From Candidatus Melainabacteria bacterium (lineage in GTDB: Bacteria; Cyanobacteriota; Vampirovibrionia; Gastranaerophilales; Gastranaerophilaceae): 64,000 nucleotides of DNA. The first letter of the stretch is position 1, and the number at the start of each line of letters is the position of its first letter. Of this stretch, positions 44,167 to 53,010 are shown in pieces. The notes below the pieces were generated by a model. That model was given only the letters and a program-made list of their open reading frames with translations, was not told the origin of the DNA and ran no database searches. The position numbers and the translations under genes were made by a program. The DNA lies in assembly GCA_003258725.1 (NCBI GenBank), contig QHMG01000005.1, positions 226,583 to 290,582 on the forward strand. Direction: 5' to 3'.

Positions 44167-44434
44167 TCACAAAAGATTTAATAAAAAATGTCTTATATCT
44201 ATAGAACATTGTTTTAATTTAATCATTAACACTGCGATAAAACTAAATAGAGAAGATATTATCTTAAAAATAATTTTTAAATATTGGAATGACTACATTA
44301 ATAGCCAAAACATTTATATTGAAGAATTATATAAAAGCAAAAACAAATATAAAAAATTATTTAATATTTCATTGTTTATTTCTGGTGTTTTATTATTAAT
44401 TTTAATAACAATTATAATTAAACATTATGTTTAA
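44165..44434 (+). pseudogene. C-terminal remnant of a glycosyltransferase with membrane tail
   Basis: A plus frame with no start codon of its own ends at TAA 44432-44434. It reads ...IEELYKSKNKYKKLFNISLF, then a hydrophobic helix to KHYV. The layout (helical region, basic stretch, single C-terminal membrane helix) mirrors the tail of the GT2 at 42168-43229, so it is probably the end of a related, deleted gene. Confidence 0.5.
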
Positions 44435-44584
44435 CCTGGTTTCTACCACTATTTTTATTCTAAAAGTTTATAAACATATAGATACAAAGCTTGAAAATAT
44501 TAATAACACAGGAAAATTAATAGATGAAGAAAGGTTATTACTTATGTGCAAAATTTTTGCATGATGATAGAAGTGCATTTATTA
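44435..44584. other. Short non-coding remnant sequence
   Basis: A frame reading IFILKVYKHIDTKLENINN, then LIDEERLLLMCKIFA, can be followed but has no start or RBS. It is probably more debris of polysaccharide genes. Confidence 0.3.
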
Positions 44585-45049
44585 TTAAAAGTTTAATTTT
44601 AGATATTCTAAAAACGCAGAACAGCCTTCGATAACATCGTCATAAGTTTCGTCAAAATTACCTGTATACCACGGGTCTTTTATGTTTCGAGGGGTATTTG
44701 TGTAGTCCAAAAGTCTTTTTATTTTATTATCTTTATCTTCCCCCACAATATATTCAATATCGCTAATGTTTTCAGAATCCATAGCTATAATATAGTCGTA
44801 ATAAGCGTAATCTTGTTTTCTTATTTTACGAGAATAATGTTCTTTAAAATATACGCCATTTTTACGTAAAACTTCTTTTGTTCCTCGGTGAATACCAGCA
44901 TGGCACATCTCATTATAGCCTTCTGTACCTGCAGAATCTACTTCAAACTCATTTTCAAGTCCTTGTTCTTGTATCATATTTTCAAAAATTATTTGTGCCA
45001 TCGGCGAACGGCAAATGTTACCAAGACATACAAACAAAACTTTTATCAT
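44585..45049 (-). CDS. Low-molecular-weight protein tyrosine phosphatase (Wzb-like)
   Basis: 154 residues, ATG 45049 with AAGGAAG. Signature phosphate loop CLGNICRSP (Cys8 to Arg14), and the general-acid Asp in KDPWYTGNFDETYDDV (about residue 118). In capsule loci this type dephosphorylates the Wzc co-polymerase kinase, although no wzc is visible here. Arginine-modification (McsB-type) phosphatases are the main alternative. It lies between the polysaccharide operon and kdsA. Confidence 0.92.
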   Translation of the reverse strand: MIKVLFVCLGNICRSPMAQIIFENMIQEQGLENEFEVDSAGTEGYNEMCHAGIHRGTKEVLRKNGVYFKEHYSRKIRKQDYAYYDYIIAMDSENISDIEYIVGEDKDNKIKRLLDYTNTPRNIKDPWYTGNFDETYDDVIEGCSAFLEYLKLNF

Positions 45050-45248
45050 AAAACTTCCTTTTTGCTAAATTATAAATTAATTATAACATTGATAAGCTCT
45101 TAGTGAAGTCTATTTTATATGTTTTAATAAGGATTTGATAAAAATAATTTTAACTTTTAATATTTGTATTCAGTTAAAGAATTGTTATTTTCTTATTCTT
45201 TCATTTGTAATGGACAAATAAATCTGTTTTAGCTAGAATAGACGTATT

Positions 45249-46082
45249 ATGATAGATGTAAAAAAGATTAAATTAAATGATTTCGAGATTGGTGGGGACA
45301 AATTAACTATTTTTGCAGGTCCTTGCGTGATAGAAAATCAAGATTTATTATATGAAGTTGCTGAAACATTAAAAGAAGTTACTCAAAGTTTAGGTATAAA
45401 TTATGTGTTCAAATCTTCTTTTGATAAAGCTAACCGTTCTTCATTAACAGGCTTCAGAGGCTTGGGTATGGAAGAAGGCTTAAAAATGCTTGCAAATGTA
45501 AAACAAAAATTTGAAGTGCCTATCGTAACAGATATTCACTTGCCAGATGAGGCTAAACCAGTTTCAGAAGTAGCCGATATTTTACAAATTCCAGCGTTTT
45601 TATGTCGTCAAACTGATTTACTTTTGTCAGCTGGTGAAACAGGTAAGATTGTAAATATCAAAAAAGGGCAGTTTTTAGCACCTCAACAAATGAAGCCTTT
45701 GACCAAAAAGGTTGAAAGCACTGGCAATTCAAACATCTTATTAACAGAACGTGGCACAACATTTGGTTATAACAATCTTGTTGTAGATATGCGTGGGCTT
45801 AGGATAATGCAAGAAACAGGCTATCCTGTTGTGTTTGATGCAACTCACAGCGTTCAACTACCAGGAGCAAATGGTGAATCAACAGGCGGAGACAGAACCT
45901 TCGTACCATTATTAGCTCGCTCTGCAGTTGCTGCTGGTGTAAATGCTTTGTTCTTTGAAATTCACCCAGAACCTAACAAAGCACTATGTGATGGACCAAA
46001 CATGCTTGCATTAAAAGATGCAAAAAAAGTTTTCAAAATGTGTAAAGAAATTTTTGATTTAGTGAGAAGTGAAGAATGTTAG
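45249..46082 (+). CDS. kdsA: 3-deoxy-8-phosphooctulonate synthase (Kdo-8-P synthase)
   Basis: 277 residues. Condenses arabinose 5-phosphate with PEP. TIFAGPCVIENQDLL (residues 20-34), FKSSFDKANRSSLTGFRG (about 57-74), ERGTTFGYNNLVVDMRGL (about 179-196), VVFDATHSVQLPGANG (about 205-220) and FFEIHPEPNKALCDGPN (about 247-263) are diagnostic. Presence implies a Kdo-containing outer membrane LPS. It overlaps the next gene by 7 nt. Confidence 0.96.
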   Translation: MIDVKKIKLNDFEIGGDKLTIFAGPCVIENQDLLYEVAETLKEVTQSLGINYVFKSSFDKANRSSLTGFRGLGMEEGLKMLANVKQKFEVPIVTDIHLPDEAKPVSEVADILQIPAFLCRQTDLLLSAGETGKIVNIKKGQFLAPQQMKPLTKKVESTGNSNILLTERGTTFGYNNLVVDMRGLRIMQETGYPVVFDATHSVQLPGANGESTGGDRTFVPLLARSAVAAGVNALFFEIHPEPNKALCDGPNMLALKDAKKVFKMCKEIFDLVRSEEC

Positions 46083-46702
46083 TAAAAACGTATATTACAG
46101 GTATGTTAGAAAATAACAATTATCTTCTTTATGATGAAAAATCTAAAGAGGCTGTTTTATTTGATTGCACTGAATATTTACCAGAAATTCAAACATTTTT
46201 GACAAATAACAACGCTACATTAAAATATGTTTTATTAACACATGGGCATTTTGACCATATTTTAGGCTTGAAAGAACTACACGAAAATATGCCAAATGTT
46301 CCAATATATGCACATAAAGATGACAAGGATTTAATTGAGAATGTGGCAACCTTTGTAGACAGATTTGTTGGAGGTTTGGGTAAAGTTGATGTTCCGCCAA
46401 TTACAAAATATATTGATGAAAACGAAGATTTGACAATCGGCGACGAAAAAATTAAAATTTATCACACTCCAGGACATACAAAAGGTGGCGTTTGCTATTT
46501 TGTTGATGATAAATTATTTTCTGGTGATACAATATTCTTAGGAAGTGTTGGTAGAACCGATTTACCAGGTGGAAGTTACGAAAGCCTTAGGAATAGTGTT
46601 CGCCAAGTATTAAACAATTTAGACGATAATGTAAAAATATATACAGGACACGGCGATTTAACAACTGTTGGATACGAAAAACAAAACAATCCTGTTTTAT
46701 AA
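46076..46702 (+). CDS. Metallo-beta-lactamase fold hydrolase (glyoxalase II-like)
   Basis: 208 residues. Metal motif THGHFDHILG (about residues 58-67), HTPGHTKGG (about 124-132), SGDTIFLGSVGRTDLPGG (about 143-160) and a late GHGD (about 194-197) match the YcbL/hydroxyacylglutathione-hydrolase-like group. It overlaps kdsA and precedes pheS by 14 bp. Hydrolyses a thioester or related bond; the substrate is unknown. Confidence 0.9.
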   Translation: MLVKTYITGMLENNNYLLYDEKSKEAVLFDCTEYLPEIQTFLTNNNATLKYVLLTHGHFDHILGLKELHENMPNVPIYAHKDDKDLIENVATFVDRFVGGLGKVDVPPITKYIDENEDLTIGDEKIKIYHTPGHTKGGVCYFVDDKLFSGDTIFLGSVGRTDLPGGSYESLRNSVRQVLNNLDDNVKIYTGHGDLTTVGYEKQNNPVL

Positions 46703-46716
46703 AATAGAGGAAGAAA

Positions 46717-47751
46717 ATGAAAGAACAATTACAAAAAATTTATGACGCAGCATCAGCTGATTTATCAAAAGCAACTTCAATTGCAGATATTGAAGAATTA
46801 AAATTGAAATACTTGAGCAGAAAAGGTGAATTAAATTCAATTAAGAAGAACTTAAAAGACCTTTCAGATGAAGATAAAAGAGTTGTAGGTGCTTTTGCAA
46901 ACGAAATTGCAAACAAATTAGAAGCCGAAGTAAAAGCAAAATACGACGAATTTTATAAAAAAGAATTGGACGAAAAACTTAAAAAAGAAAAAATTGATGT
47001 AACCTTGACAGGTAAATACATTCCACAAGGTCATGTTCACCCAATCACATCGACAATAAACGAAATTGTTGATATTTTCCATACATTAGGTTTTTCAGTA
47101 GCTCCAGATAAAAACTCTCCAGAAGTTGAAACAGAAAATTATCACTTCGACAAATTAAACTTCCCTAAGGATCACCCAGCTCGTGATATGCAGGATACTT
47201 TCTATACTACAATTGCGCCTCACGTAATCTTACGAGGTCAAACTTCTGGCGCTCAAGTTCGTGTAATGGAAGATATGAAACCTCCTATCAAAATAGTTGC
47301 TCCTGGTAGAGTTTACAGAAACGAAAATATTAACTCACGTAAAAATAATTTCTTCCACCAAATTGAAGGTTTATACATTGATAAAAACGTAACCTTTGCT
47401 GACTTGAAAGGTGTTTTGAATGAATTTTTAAGATTATACTTTGGCGCATCTCGCCCAACAAGATTTAGAAGTTCTTTCTTCCCATTCACAGAACCATCAG
47501 TAGAAATAGATGTTCAATGTATTATGTGTCAAGGTAAAGGTTGTAAAACTTGTTCTGGTACAGGTTGGCTAGAAATCTTAGGTGCAGGTATGGTTGATGT
47601 TAACGTATTAAAAGCATCTAATATTGACCCAGAAGTATATAGCGGTTTTGCTTTTGGTATGGGTGTAGAAAGATTATCTATGTTGAAATATGCAATTGAT
47701 GATATCAGATTATTCTTTAACAATGACGAGAGATTTTTAGAACAATTCTAG
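46717..47751 (+). CDS. pheS: Phenylalanyl-tRNA synthetase alpha subunit
   Basis: 344 residues. N-terminal coiled coil with LKLKYLSRKGELNSIKKNLK, class II motif blocks HPARDMQDTFYT, LRGQTSGAQVRVMED, APGRVYRNENINSRKNNFFH, then FFPFTEPSVEIDVQC, a GKGCKTCSGTGWLEILGAGM insertion, and GFAFGMGVERLSML (motif 3). pheT is not adjacent; the next gene is a membrane protein. Confidence 0.97.
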   Translation: MKEQLQKIYDAASADLSKATSIADIEELKLKYLSRKGELNSIKKNLKDLSDEDKRVVGAFANEIANKLEAEVKAKYDEFYKKELDEKLKKEKIDVTLTGKYIPQGHVHPITSTINEIVDIFHTLGFSVAPDKNSPEVETENYHFDKLNFPKDHPARDMQDTFYTTIAPHVILRGQTSGAQVRVMEDMKPPIKIVAPGRVYRNENINSRKNNFFHQIEGLYIDKNVTFADLKGVLNEFLRLYFGASRPTRFRSSFFPFTEPSVEIDVQCIMCQGKGCKTCSGTGWLEILGAGMVDVNVLKASNIDPEVYSGFAFGMGVERLSMLKYAIDDIRLFFNNDERFLEQF

Positions 47752-47761
47752 GAGAATAAAA

Positions 47762-48463
47762 ATGGTAAACATTATTGATTGCGCAAGAAACGTAATGGGT
47801 GACAAGTTCGCTTTTATAAAGATGATAATTTTGTCAATCCCATTAATGCTTTCTGTTTGGGCGGCAATGGGTGGTAATATGTTTATTAGTGTAACCATGT
47901 ATGCCGTTTTTGGTGTGATTTTTGGTGCAGTATTTTTTGAAACAATAAAACGCTCGCTAAATAATGAACCAATGTTGATGCCATCATTTTTGATGCCAAT
48001 TCCAATGTTTTGGACATTGTTAATGGTAATTCTTTTAAGCATAATGCCTTGTGCAATTAATTTCTTGCTATATTTGGGGTTTGGTGCTCTTTGTGCAAAA
48101 TTTCCTGTACTTGTTGAAAATCAAATTGCTTTATATGTAAGTTCAACAATTCTTACTTTGTTATGCTCATCAATTTATTTTGCAACAGTTACGCAATATT
48201 TACATACAGGAAAAATTAAAGATTCTTTTAATTTGGTAGTTATTGCAAAGTCAATAAAAACATTTATTGTAGATTTAATTTTCTATGCTATTCAAGTTGT
48301 CTTGTTTACTTTAGTTGCATTGATACCGCTTTACGTTATTGTTATGATATACGGTAAAAGTATGTTGATTGTCGTTTATTGTTGTATTTTAGTGATGACT
48401 AATTATTTGATTTTTGCAGACTATATTGCTCAAACGAAAAAAGATGCAGATTGTAATTTATAA
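47762..48463 (+). CDS. Multi-pass membrane protein of unknown function (possibly DUF4013-like)
   Basis: 233 residues with about six hydrophobic segments (residues 20-60, 80-115, 125-145, 165-225). A cytosolic-type turn YLHTGKIKDSFNLVVIAKSI between segments recalls the DUF4013 layout, but I do not firmly recognise it. 10 bp after pheS, so co-transcribed; ends at two tandem hairpins. Confidence 0.75.
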   Translation: MVNIIDCARNVMGDKFAFIKMIILSIPLMLSVWAAMGGNMFISVTMYAVFGVIFGAVFFETIKRSLNNEPMLMPSFLMPIPMFWTLLMVILLSIMPCAINFLLYLGFGALCAKFPVLVENQIALYVSSTILTLLCSSIYFATVTQYLHTGKIKDSFNLVVIAKSIKTFIVDLIFYAIQVVLFTLVALIPLYVIVMIYGKSMLIVVYCCILVMTNYLIFADYIAQTKKDADCNL

Positions 48464-48473
48464 TTTTGTTATA

Positions 48474-48510
48474 ACGAAGTGGCGGTTGCTGAAAGCAACC
48501 GCCACTTCGT
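48474..48510. terminator. Strong 17-bp perfect hairpin after the pheS operon
   Basis: ACGAAGTGGCGGTTGCT / AGCAACCGCCACTTCGT with a 3-nt loop. Not followed by a T run. Confidence 0.7.
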
Positions 48511-48515
48511 AGCTA

Positions 48516-48544
48516 AATGCGCCGAGGTGAAACCTCGGCGCATT
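48516..48544. terminator. Second tandem hairpin, convergent genes
   Basis: 13-bp perfect stem AATGCGCCGAGGT / ACCTCGGCGCATT with a GAA loop, followed by CTTTATTTT. It lies 6 nt after the first hairpin and 8 nt before the end of the opposite-strand gene. Confidence 0.75.
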
Positions 48545-48551
48545 CTTTATT

Positions 48552-48854
48552 TTAAAAATCTATTGGTCCAAACTGTTCAAGTTCTTTCAATTTTTCATCA
48601 ACTTTTTCTAACCCTTTTTGATATTTTTTTCTTTTTGCTTCACCTTTTGCATTCATAATTTTTATTTTTAACAAAATTCTATCCTCATCAAGTCGGCGAA
48701 CTTTTTGTTTATGTTCCTCTTGCTTCAAAAACATGTAACCATAATAACCGCACCCCTCAGGAATGTCTGAAAAGGCTGTTTCTGGCAACTTTCCACCGCA
48801 TTTACCGCAGTTTAAGCAAAGTCGTTTAGGCAGTTGTGATTGAAAATCGTTCAT
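48552..48854 (-). CDS. Small cysteine-containing charged protein
   Basis: 100 residues. The N-terminal third has a CLNCGKCGGKLPE zinc-ribbon-like cluster (three Cys) plus one more Cys in EGCGYYGYMF, enough for one metal site. The rest is basic/acidic coiled coil (KRKKYQKGLEKVDEKLKELE). Not recognised. Terminator overlaps at 48516-48544. Confidence 0.7.
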   Translation of the reverse strand: MNDFQSQLPKRLCLNCGKCGGKLPETAFSDIPEGCGYYGYMFLKQEEHKQKVRRLDEDRILLKIKIMNAKGEAKRKKYQKGLEKVDEKLKELEQFGPIDF

Positions 48855-48959
48855 ATCATGATTATAGCTGTATTTGAGAAACTTTTAAATTTTATTAATA
48901 TTTCGTAACAATTGGTCTAAAAAGGCAATTTTTACATGGTTTTAGACTTTATATATATG

Positions 48960-48993
48960 TAGGTAAGGTTAAATAAATATTTAGGTAAGGTTA
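48960..48993 (+). repeat. 12-bp direct repeat upstream of 49002 gene
   Basis: TAGGTAAGGTTA occurs at 48960-48971 and 48982-48993, a 22-nt period (two helical turns), just before the ATG at 49002. The second copy overlaps the expected RBS area (AGGTAAGG). Could bind a regulator. Confidence 0.5.
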
Positions 48994-49001
48994 TAAAACA
49001 A

Positions 49002-49775
49002 ATGCAAAACGTATCAAAACAATACGTACAAGCTAATGGTAATTGTCCAAAGGTTAGTATATCAGTAACATCTCCAGGCGTAGGCAAATATACAATGCCT
49101 GCAATGCCAAATCAAACAATGGTTTTGAACAACGGATGTTATCCCGCAGCATATTATATTAATACCTTTGCATCGCCAATGATTAACCGACTAAATCAAG
49201 CCGCACTTGCTAATCAAATGGCAGATATAAACAGAATTAACGCAGAGGCAAACGGAAAAGGTTCAACCGAAAATATCAAACCAAAAGCACCTCAAACTCC
49301 AGAACCTCAAGTTCAAGAAAAACCAAAAGAAACAACCGTAATTCAGTCACAAACAGTACCAATCAAACAAGAGGTTCAAATTCCAAAAGAATTGGTCGAT
49401 GCAATCCAAACAATTGCAAAGAATACAACAAAAGCTGAAAAGCCAAAAATGGAATTAACTGATCATTACGTAAGAAACTTAGAATCATATTTAAACTCAC
49501 AAGATAAAAAATTAAGAATAATGGCAGGACAAGACGTAGTAGCCAGACTTCAAGAAGACCCAGAAAGAAAGGATAACCCAGCACTTACAGCATTAACAAA
49601 CAAAATGTTACAAGACCCCGATTTAGGAGTAAGAAGTTTATCACTTGCAGCATTAGAAGCTAATTTAATAACAGGCGATGAGTTAACCACAAAACTTCTA
49701 AAGAAAATGTCAAAAGTACCAAATAGTGAAGAGGCAGATTACGCAAACAAAATACTATTAAGAATGCCTCAGTAA
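49002..49775 (+). CDS. Uncharacterised protein with HEAT-like C-terminal repeats
   Basis: 257 residues. The N-terminal 85 residues contain ANGNCPKVSISVTSPGVGKY and Asn/Ala-rich sequence; residues 90-135 are Pro/Gln/Lys low complexity (QTPEPQVQEKPKETT). From about 150 to 257 are paired helices with ALTALTNKMLQDPDLGVRSL-type spacing, like a short HEAT domain for protein contacts. Not recognised. The next gene starts 47 bp later. Confidence 0.75.
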   Translation: MQNVSKQYVQANGNCPKVSISVTSPGVGKYTMPAMPNQTMVLNNGCYPAAYYINTFASPMINRLNQAALANQMADINRINAEANGKGSTENIKPKAPQTPEPQVQEKPKETTVIQSQTVPIKQEVQIPKELVDAIQTIAKNTTKAEKPKMELTDHYVRNLESYLNSQDKKLRIMAGQDVVARLQEDPERKDNPALTALTNKMLQDPDLGVRSLSLAALEANLITGDELTTKLLKKMSKVPNSEEADYANKILLRMPQ

Positions 49776-49822
49776 AACAAAAACAAAAATTCAAAACAAC
49801 TAATTAAAAGGAAATAAACAAA

Positions 49823-50317
49823 ATGTCAATGACAATTCAAAATGCAACAACAACCGCAACAGCTAAGAAATTTAGTTTGGGTAACGGTTTAGCAAAAGCC
49901 ACAGGTTATGTAGGTTTGGCGGCAATTGCATACGATGCTCATAAATTAGGACAAGTTAGAGCCGGCGAACGCAGACGTGAAGCAATCGCAGACAGTGGCT
50001 TAGACGCATATATGGATTCAAAATCACTTGATAGACCAAGCGTTTTGATGAGTAAAGCTCAAAACAAACGATTTGATATGGAAATGAAAGGACAATTATT
50101 CAATAACGTTCGTAACTTCTTCAATTCTGCAATAGGCTACGTTAAAGGTTTTGGCGAATCTTTAGTTAATAATGTAGTTCCTCTAGCTTTGACAACTGCA
50201 ACAATTTTAACTAAAGGCGCAGTTTCTAAAGCCTCAGCAATTGGTTTAGCTGCTTATGGAACAGTTGATGTTGCTAAAAATTGTTTCGGTGTGGGTAAAA
50301 ATCATTACTTGAAATAA
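49823..50317 (+). CDS. Uncharacterised protein with hydrophobic C-terminal region
   Basis: 164 residues, ATG after AAAAGGAAAT. Start region AKKFSLGNGLAKATGYVGLA is hydrophobic; residues 100-150 (FGESLVNNVVPLALTTATIL, then KASAIGLAAYGTVDVAKNC) could pack in a membrane. Central RAGERRREAIADSGL is basic. Not recognised. Ends before a strong terminator, so 49002-50317 is one unit. Confidence 0.7.
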   Translation: MSMTIQNATTTATAKKFSLGNGLAKATGYVGLAAIAYDAHKLGQVRAGERRREAIADSGLDAYMDSKSLDRPSVLMSKAQNKRFDMEMKGQLFNNVRNFFNSAIGYVKGFGESLVNNVVPLALTTATILTKGAVSKASAIGLAAYGTVDVAKNCFGVGKNHYLK

Positions 50318-50337
50318 CAAAATAAAAAGTTTTTTAA

Positions 50338-50368
50338 GGGCGGTTTGCTTAGGCAAACCGCCCTTTTT
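50338..50368 (+). terminator. Terminator
   Basis: Perfect 11-bp stem GGGCGGTTTGC / GCAAACCGCCC with a TTAG loop and TTTTT after it. Confidence 0.85.
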
Positions 50369-50470
50369 CGCAAATTTAAAAAAATAATTTAAAAATTTTT
50401 AAATAAAAATGTTGACTTAAAAAAAATTATCATTAAATAAAAACTGTCAGCGAGAATAAGGAGAGAGATT

Positions 50471-50833
50471 ATGTCTATTAATGCAATTAACACAAATCTG
50501 TTTGGAATTTCATCAAAGAACAATGTAAAAGTTCAAGTTTCAGTTGATGAAAAGAAAACAGAGGAAAAAACACAAACTACACAAACCGAAAACAAACAAG
50601 TGTCAGCAGATGATGTATTCAAATACATGACTGCAACAAGACCCACTGCGCCTGTCCAACTAAAGAAAACGGTTAACGTCAAAGCCTATGTAAATCAAGA
50701 AAGTGCCTCAAGAATTTCTGCTTCTATGAAGGATTTTGAAGCTCAATTTTCTGATAAACTTTCAGCTGTAAAATCAGAATTTGGCAATATTTCTGACGAA
50801 TTAGCCGAAAAAATCACGTTAAAAATGTTTTAA
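50471..50833 (+). CDS. Small uncharacterised protein
   Basis: 120 residues, ATG 50471 after GGAGAGAG. N-terminus SINAINTNLFGISSK, then Lys/Glu/Thr/Gln-rich linker (residues 25-48), then a helical region (ASRISASMKDFEAQFSDKLS). No domain recognised. Single-gene unit ending in the terminator at 50900. Confidence 0.65.
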   Translation: MSINAINTNLFGISSKNNVKVQVSVDEKKTEEKTQTTQTENKQVSADDVFKYMTATRPTAPVQLKKTVNVKAYVNQESASRISASMKDFEAQFSDKLSAVKSEFGNISDELAEKITLKMF

Positions 50834-50899
50834 GAAATAGAAATAATGTATTTATAATTTACTCGACAACGAAAAAAGAATTGCATTATGTAGATATCC

Positions 50900-50923
50900 G
50901 CCCGAAGAAATTCGGGCTTTTTC
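50900..50923. terminator. Bidirectional terminator before uvrB end
   Basis: GCCCGAA / TTCGGGC stem with a GAAA tetraloop, followed by TTTTTTC; serves the 50471 gene (+) and uvrB (-). Confidence 0.75.
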
Positions 50924-50924
50924 T

Positions 50925-52919
50925 TTATTCTTTAAGCATTTCTCTAAGTTTTTTCAATTGGTCACGAATTTCTGCAGCACGCTCAAAATCAAGAATTTTA
51001 GCCGCCTTGTGCATGTCTTTTTCAAGTTTTGTAATAAGTTTTGGCAAGTCTTTTTTGTCAATTCCAAGATCAACCATTTCTTCTGCAACAATATCTTCAA
51101 GGTTGCGATAGCTTGCAACAAGCGAAAGAAGATTGTTTTCAATAGGTTTTTTGATAGTTTTTGGAATAATTCCGAACTTCTTGTTATGTTCAAGCTGAAT
51201 TTCACGACGACGTTCAGTTTCGTCAATTGCTTTTTTCATAGAGTCAGTCATATTATCAGCGTACATAATAACTTCCCCGCAAGCGTTACGGGCTGCACGC
51301 CCGATTGTTTGGATTAAACTTGTTTCAGAACGCAAGAAACCTTCCTTATCAGCGTCCATAATCGCAACAAGCGAAACTTCTGGAATATCCAAACCTTCAC
51401 GGAGTAAGTTTACACCTATTAAAACGTCAAATTCGCCTAACCTTAAATCTCGCAATATTTCAATACGCTCTAATGACTGAATTTCGCTATGCAAGTATCT
51501 TACTCGAATTCCTTCTTGCGTAAAGTAATCACACAAATCTTCTGCCATTCGTTTTGTAAGCGTTGTGATAAGAACCCTTTCATCTCTTTTAGTTCGTTTT
51601 TCGATTTCTGCTTTCAAATCTGGAATTTGAGATTCAATAGGACGAACCGAAATTTTAGGGTCGACAAGCCCTGTTGGACGAATAATTTGCTCAACGTATT
51701 GTTCAGAGGTACTAAGTTCAAAATCAGAAGGAGTTGCTGAAATGTAGATTTTTTGTCCAACTTTGTTAAAAAATTCCGCATTTTTTAATGGTCGATTGTC
51801 CTTCGCACAAGGTAATCTGAACCCATATTCAATTAAGGTGTCTTTTCTTGCCGCATCACCGTGTGACATACCTTTAATTTGAGGTAAAGTCACGTGCGAT
51901 TCATCAATTACAGTTAAAAAATCACCTCGAAAGTAATCCAAAAGTGTTGCAGGCGCAGACCCTGCGGGTCTGCGCTCAATAATTCTTGAATAATTTTCAA
52001 TACCTGAACAATAGCCCATTTCCTTAATCATTTCGATATCGTACTTAACACGTTGTTCAAGACGTTGAGCTTCAATTAGTTTGTTTTGATTTTTTAATTC
52101 AACAAGCCTTGTTTGAAGTTCTTGGCGGATTAAATCAATAGTTTCATCTACATTTTCGTCGTAAGCTAGATAATGTACAGCAGGATAAATTATTGTCGAG
52201 TCACAATTTTCTAAAATTTCGCCTGTTGTGTTATCAATCCTAACGATTTTTTCAATTTCATCGCCAAAGAAATAAACTCGGGTTACAATTTTTTCATAAC
52301 TTGGAATAATTTCGACAATATCGCCTCTAGCACGGAAATTGGCACGTTCTAGTACAAGGTCATTTCTAGTGTATTGAACGCTTACCAAGTGTTCAAGTAA
52401 TTCTTCTCTTGAAATTTCCATTCCAACATGAAGCTCAATTGAGCCTTTAAAGTAGTTTTCAGGTAATCCCAAACCGTAAATGCAACTAACAGAAGCGACA
52501 ACAATGACATCGTTTCTCTCATAAAGGCTACGAGTAGTGTTGTGACGAAGTCTGTCGATTTCTTCATTTATGCTTGCCGATTTTTCAATGTAAGTGTCAG
52601 TACGTGGAATATACGCCTCTGGCTGATAGTAGTCGTAATAACTGATAAAATATTCAACCGCATTTTCTGGAAAAAGCTCTTTAAACTCGTTATAAAGTTG
52701 CGCCGCAAGTGTTTTATTGTGTGCAATAATTAGTGTTGGTTTTTGCACCTGTTCAATAACATTTGCGATAGTGAAGGTTTTACCGGAACCTGTAATTCCA
52801 AGTAAGGTTTGAGAATCAAAACCTAAATTAACACCATTTACAAGCTGTTTTATGGCTTGTGGTTGGTCGCCCGATGGCGAATATTTTGAAACAAGTTTAA
52901 ATCGGTTATGCTTTTCCAT
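50925..52919 (-). CDS. uvrB: Excinuclease ABC subunit B
   Basis: 664 residues. DNA damage-loading helicase of nucleotide excision repair. SPSGDQPQAIKQL (residues 10-22), Walker A GITGSGKTFT (about 40-49), beta-hairpin YYDYYQPEAYIPRTDTYIEKSASIN (about 92-116), DESHVTLPQ (about 339-347), QIIRPTGLVDP, and the C-terminal UVR domain LEKDMHKAAKILDFERAAEIRDQ. Standard length. Confidence 0.98.
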   Translation of the reverse strand: MEKHNRFKLVSKYSPSGDQPQAIKQLVNGVNLGFDSQTLLGITGSGKTFTIANVIEQVQKPTLIIAHNKTLAAQLYNEFKELFPENAVEYFISYYDYYQPEAYIPRTDTYIEKSASINEEIDRLRHNTTRSLYERNDVIVVASVSCIYGLGLPENYFKGSIELHVGMEISREELLEHLVSVQYTRNDLVLERANFRARGDIVEIIPSYEKIVTRVYFFGDEIEKIVRIDNTTGEILENCDSTIIYPAVHYLAYDENVDETIDLIRQELQTRLVELKNQNKLIEAQRLEQRVKYDIEMIKEMGYCSGIENYSRIIERRPAGSAPATLLDYFRGDFLTVIDESHVTLPQIKGMSHGDAARKDTLIEYGFRLPCAKDNRPLKNAEFFNKVGQKIYISATPSDFELSTSEQYVEQIIRPTGLVDPKISVRPIESQIPDLKAEIEKRTKRDERVLITTLTKRMAEDLCDYFTQEGIRVRYLHSEIQSLERIEILRDLRLGEFDVLIGVNLLREGLDIPEVSLVAIMDADKEGFLRSETSLIQTIGRAARNACGEVIMYADNMTDSMKKAIDETERRREIQLEHNKKFGIIPKTIKKPIENNLLSLVASYRNLEDIVAEEMVDLGIDKKDLPKLITKLEKDMHKAAKILDFERAAEIRDQLKKLREMLKE

Positions 52920-53010
52920 ATCTATATTTTAAACCAAGTGTATGAATTTTGACTAGTGGGTATTCCAAAATTTAAAAGTGTAATGTAAAATTTATATATA
53001 TTTACATTTG

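Noticed and set aside
50958..51317. Plus-strand frame of 119 codons inside uvrB
   Set aside because: Antisense of highly conserved uvrB sequence; no RBS and no independent family.
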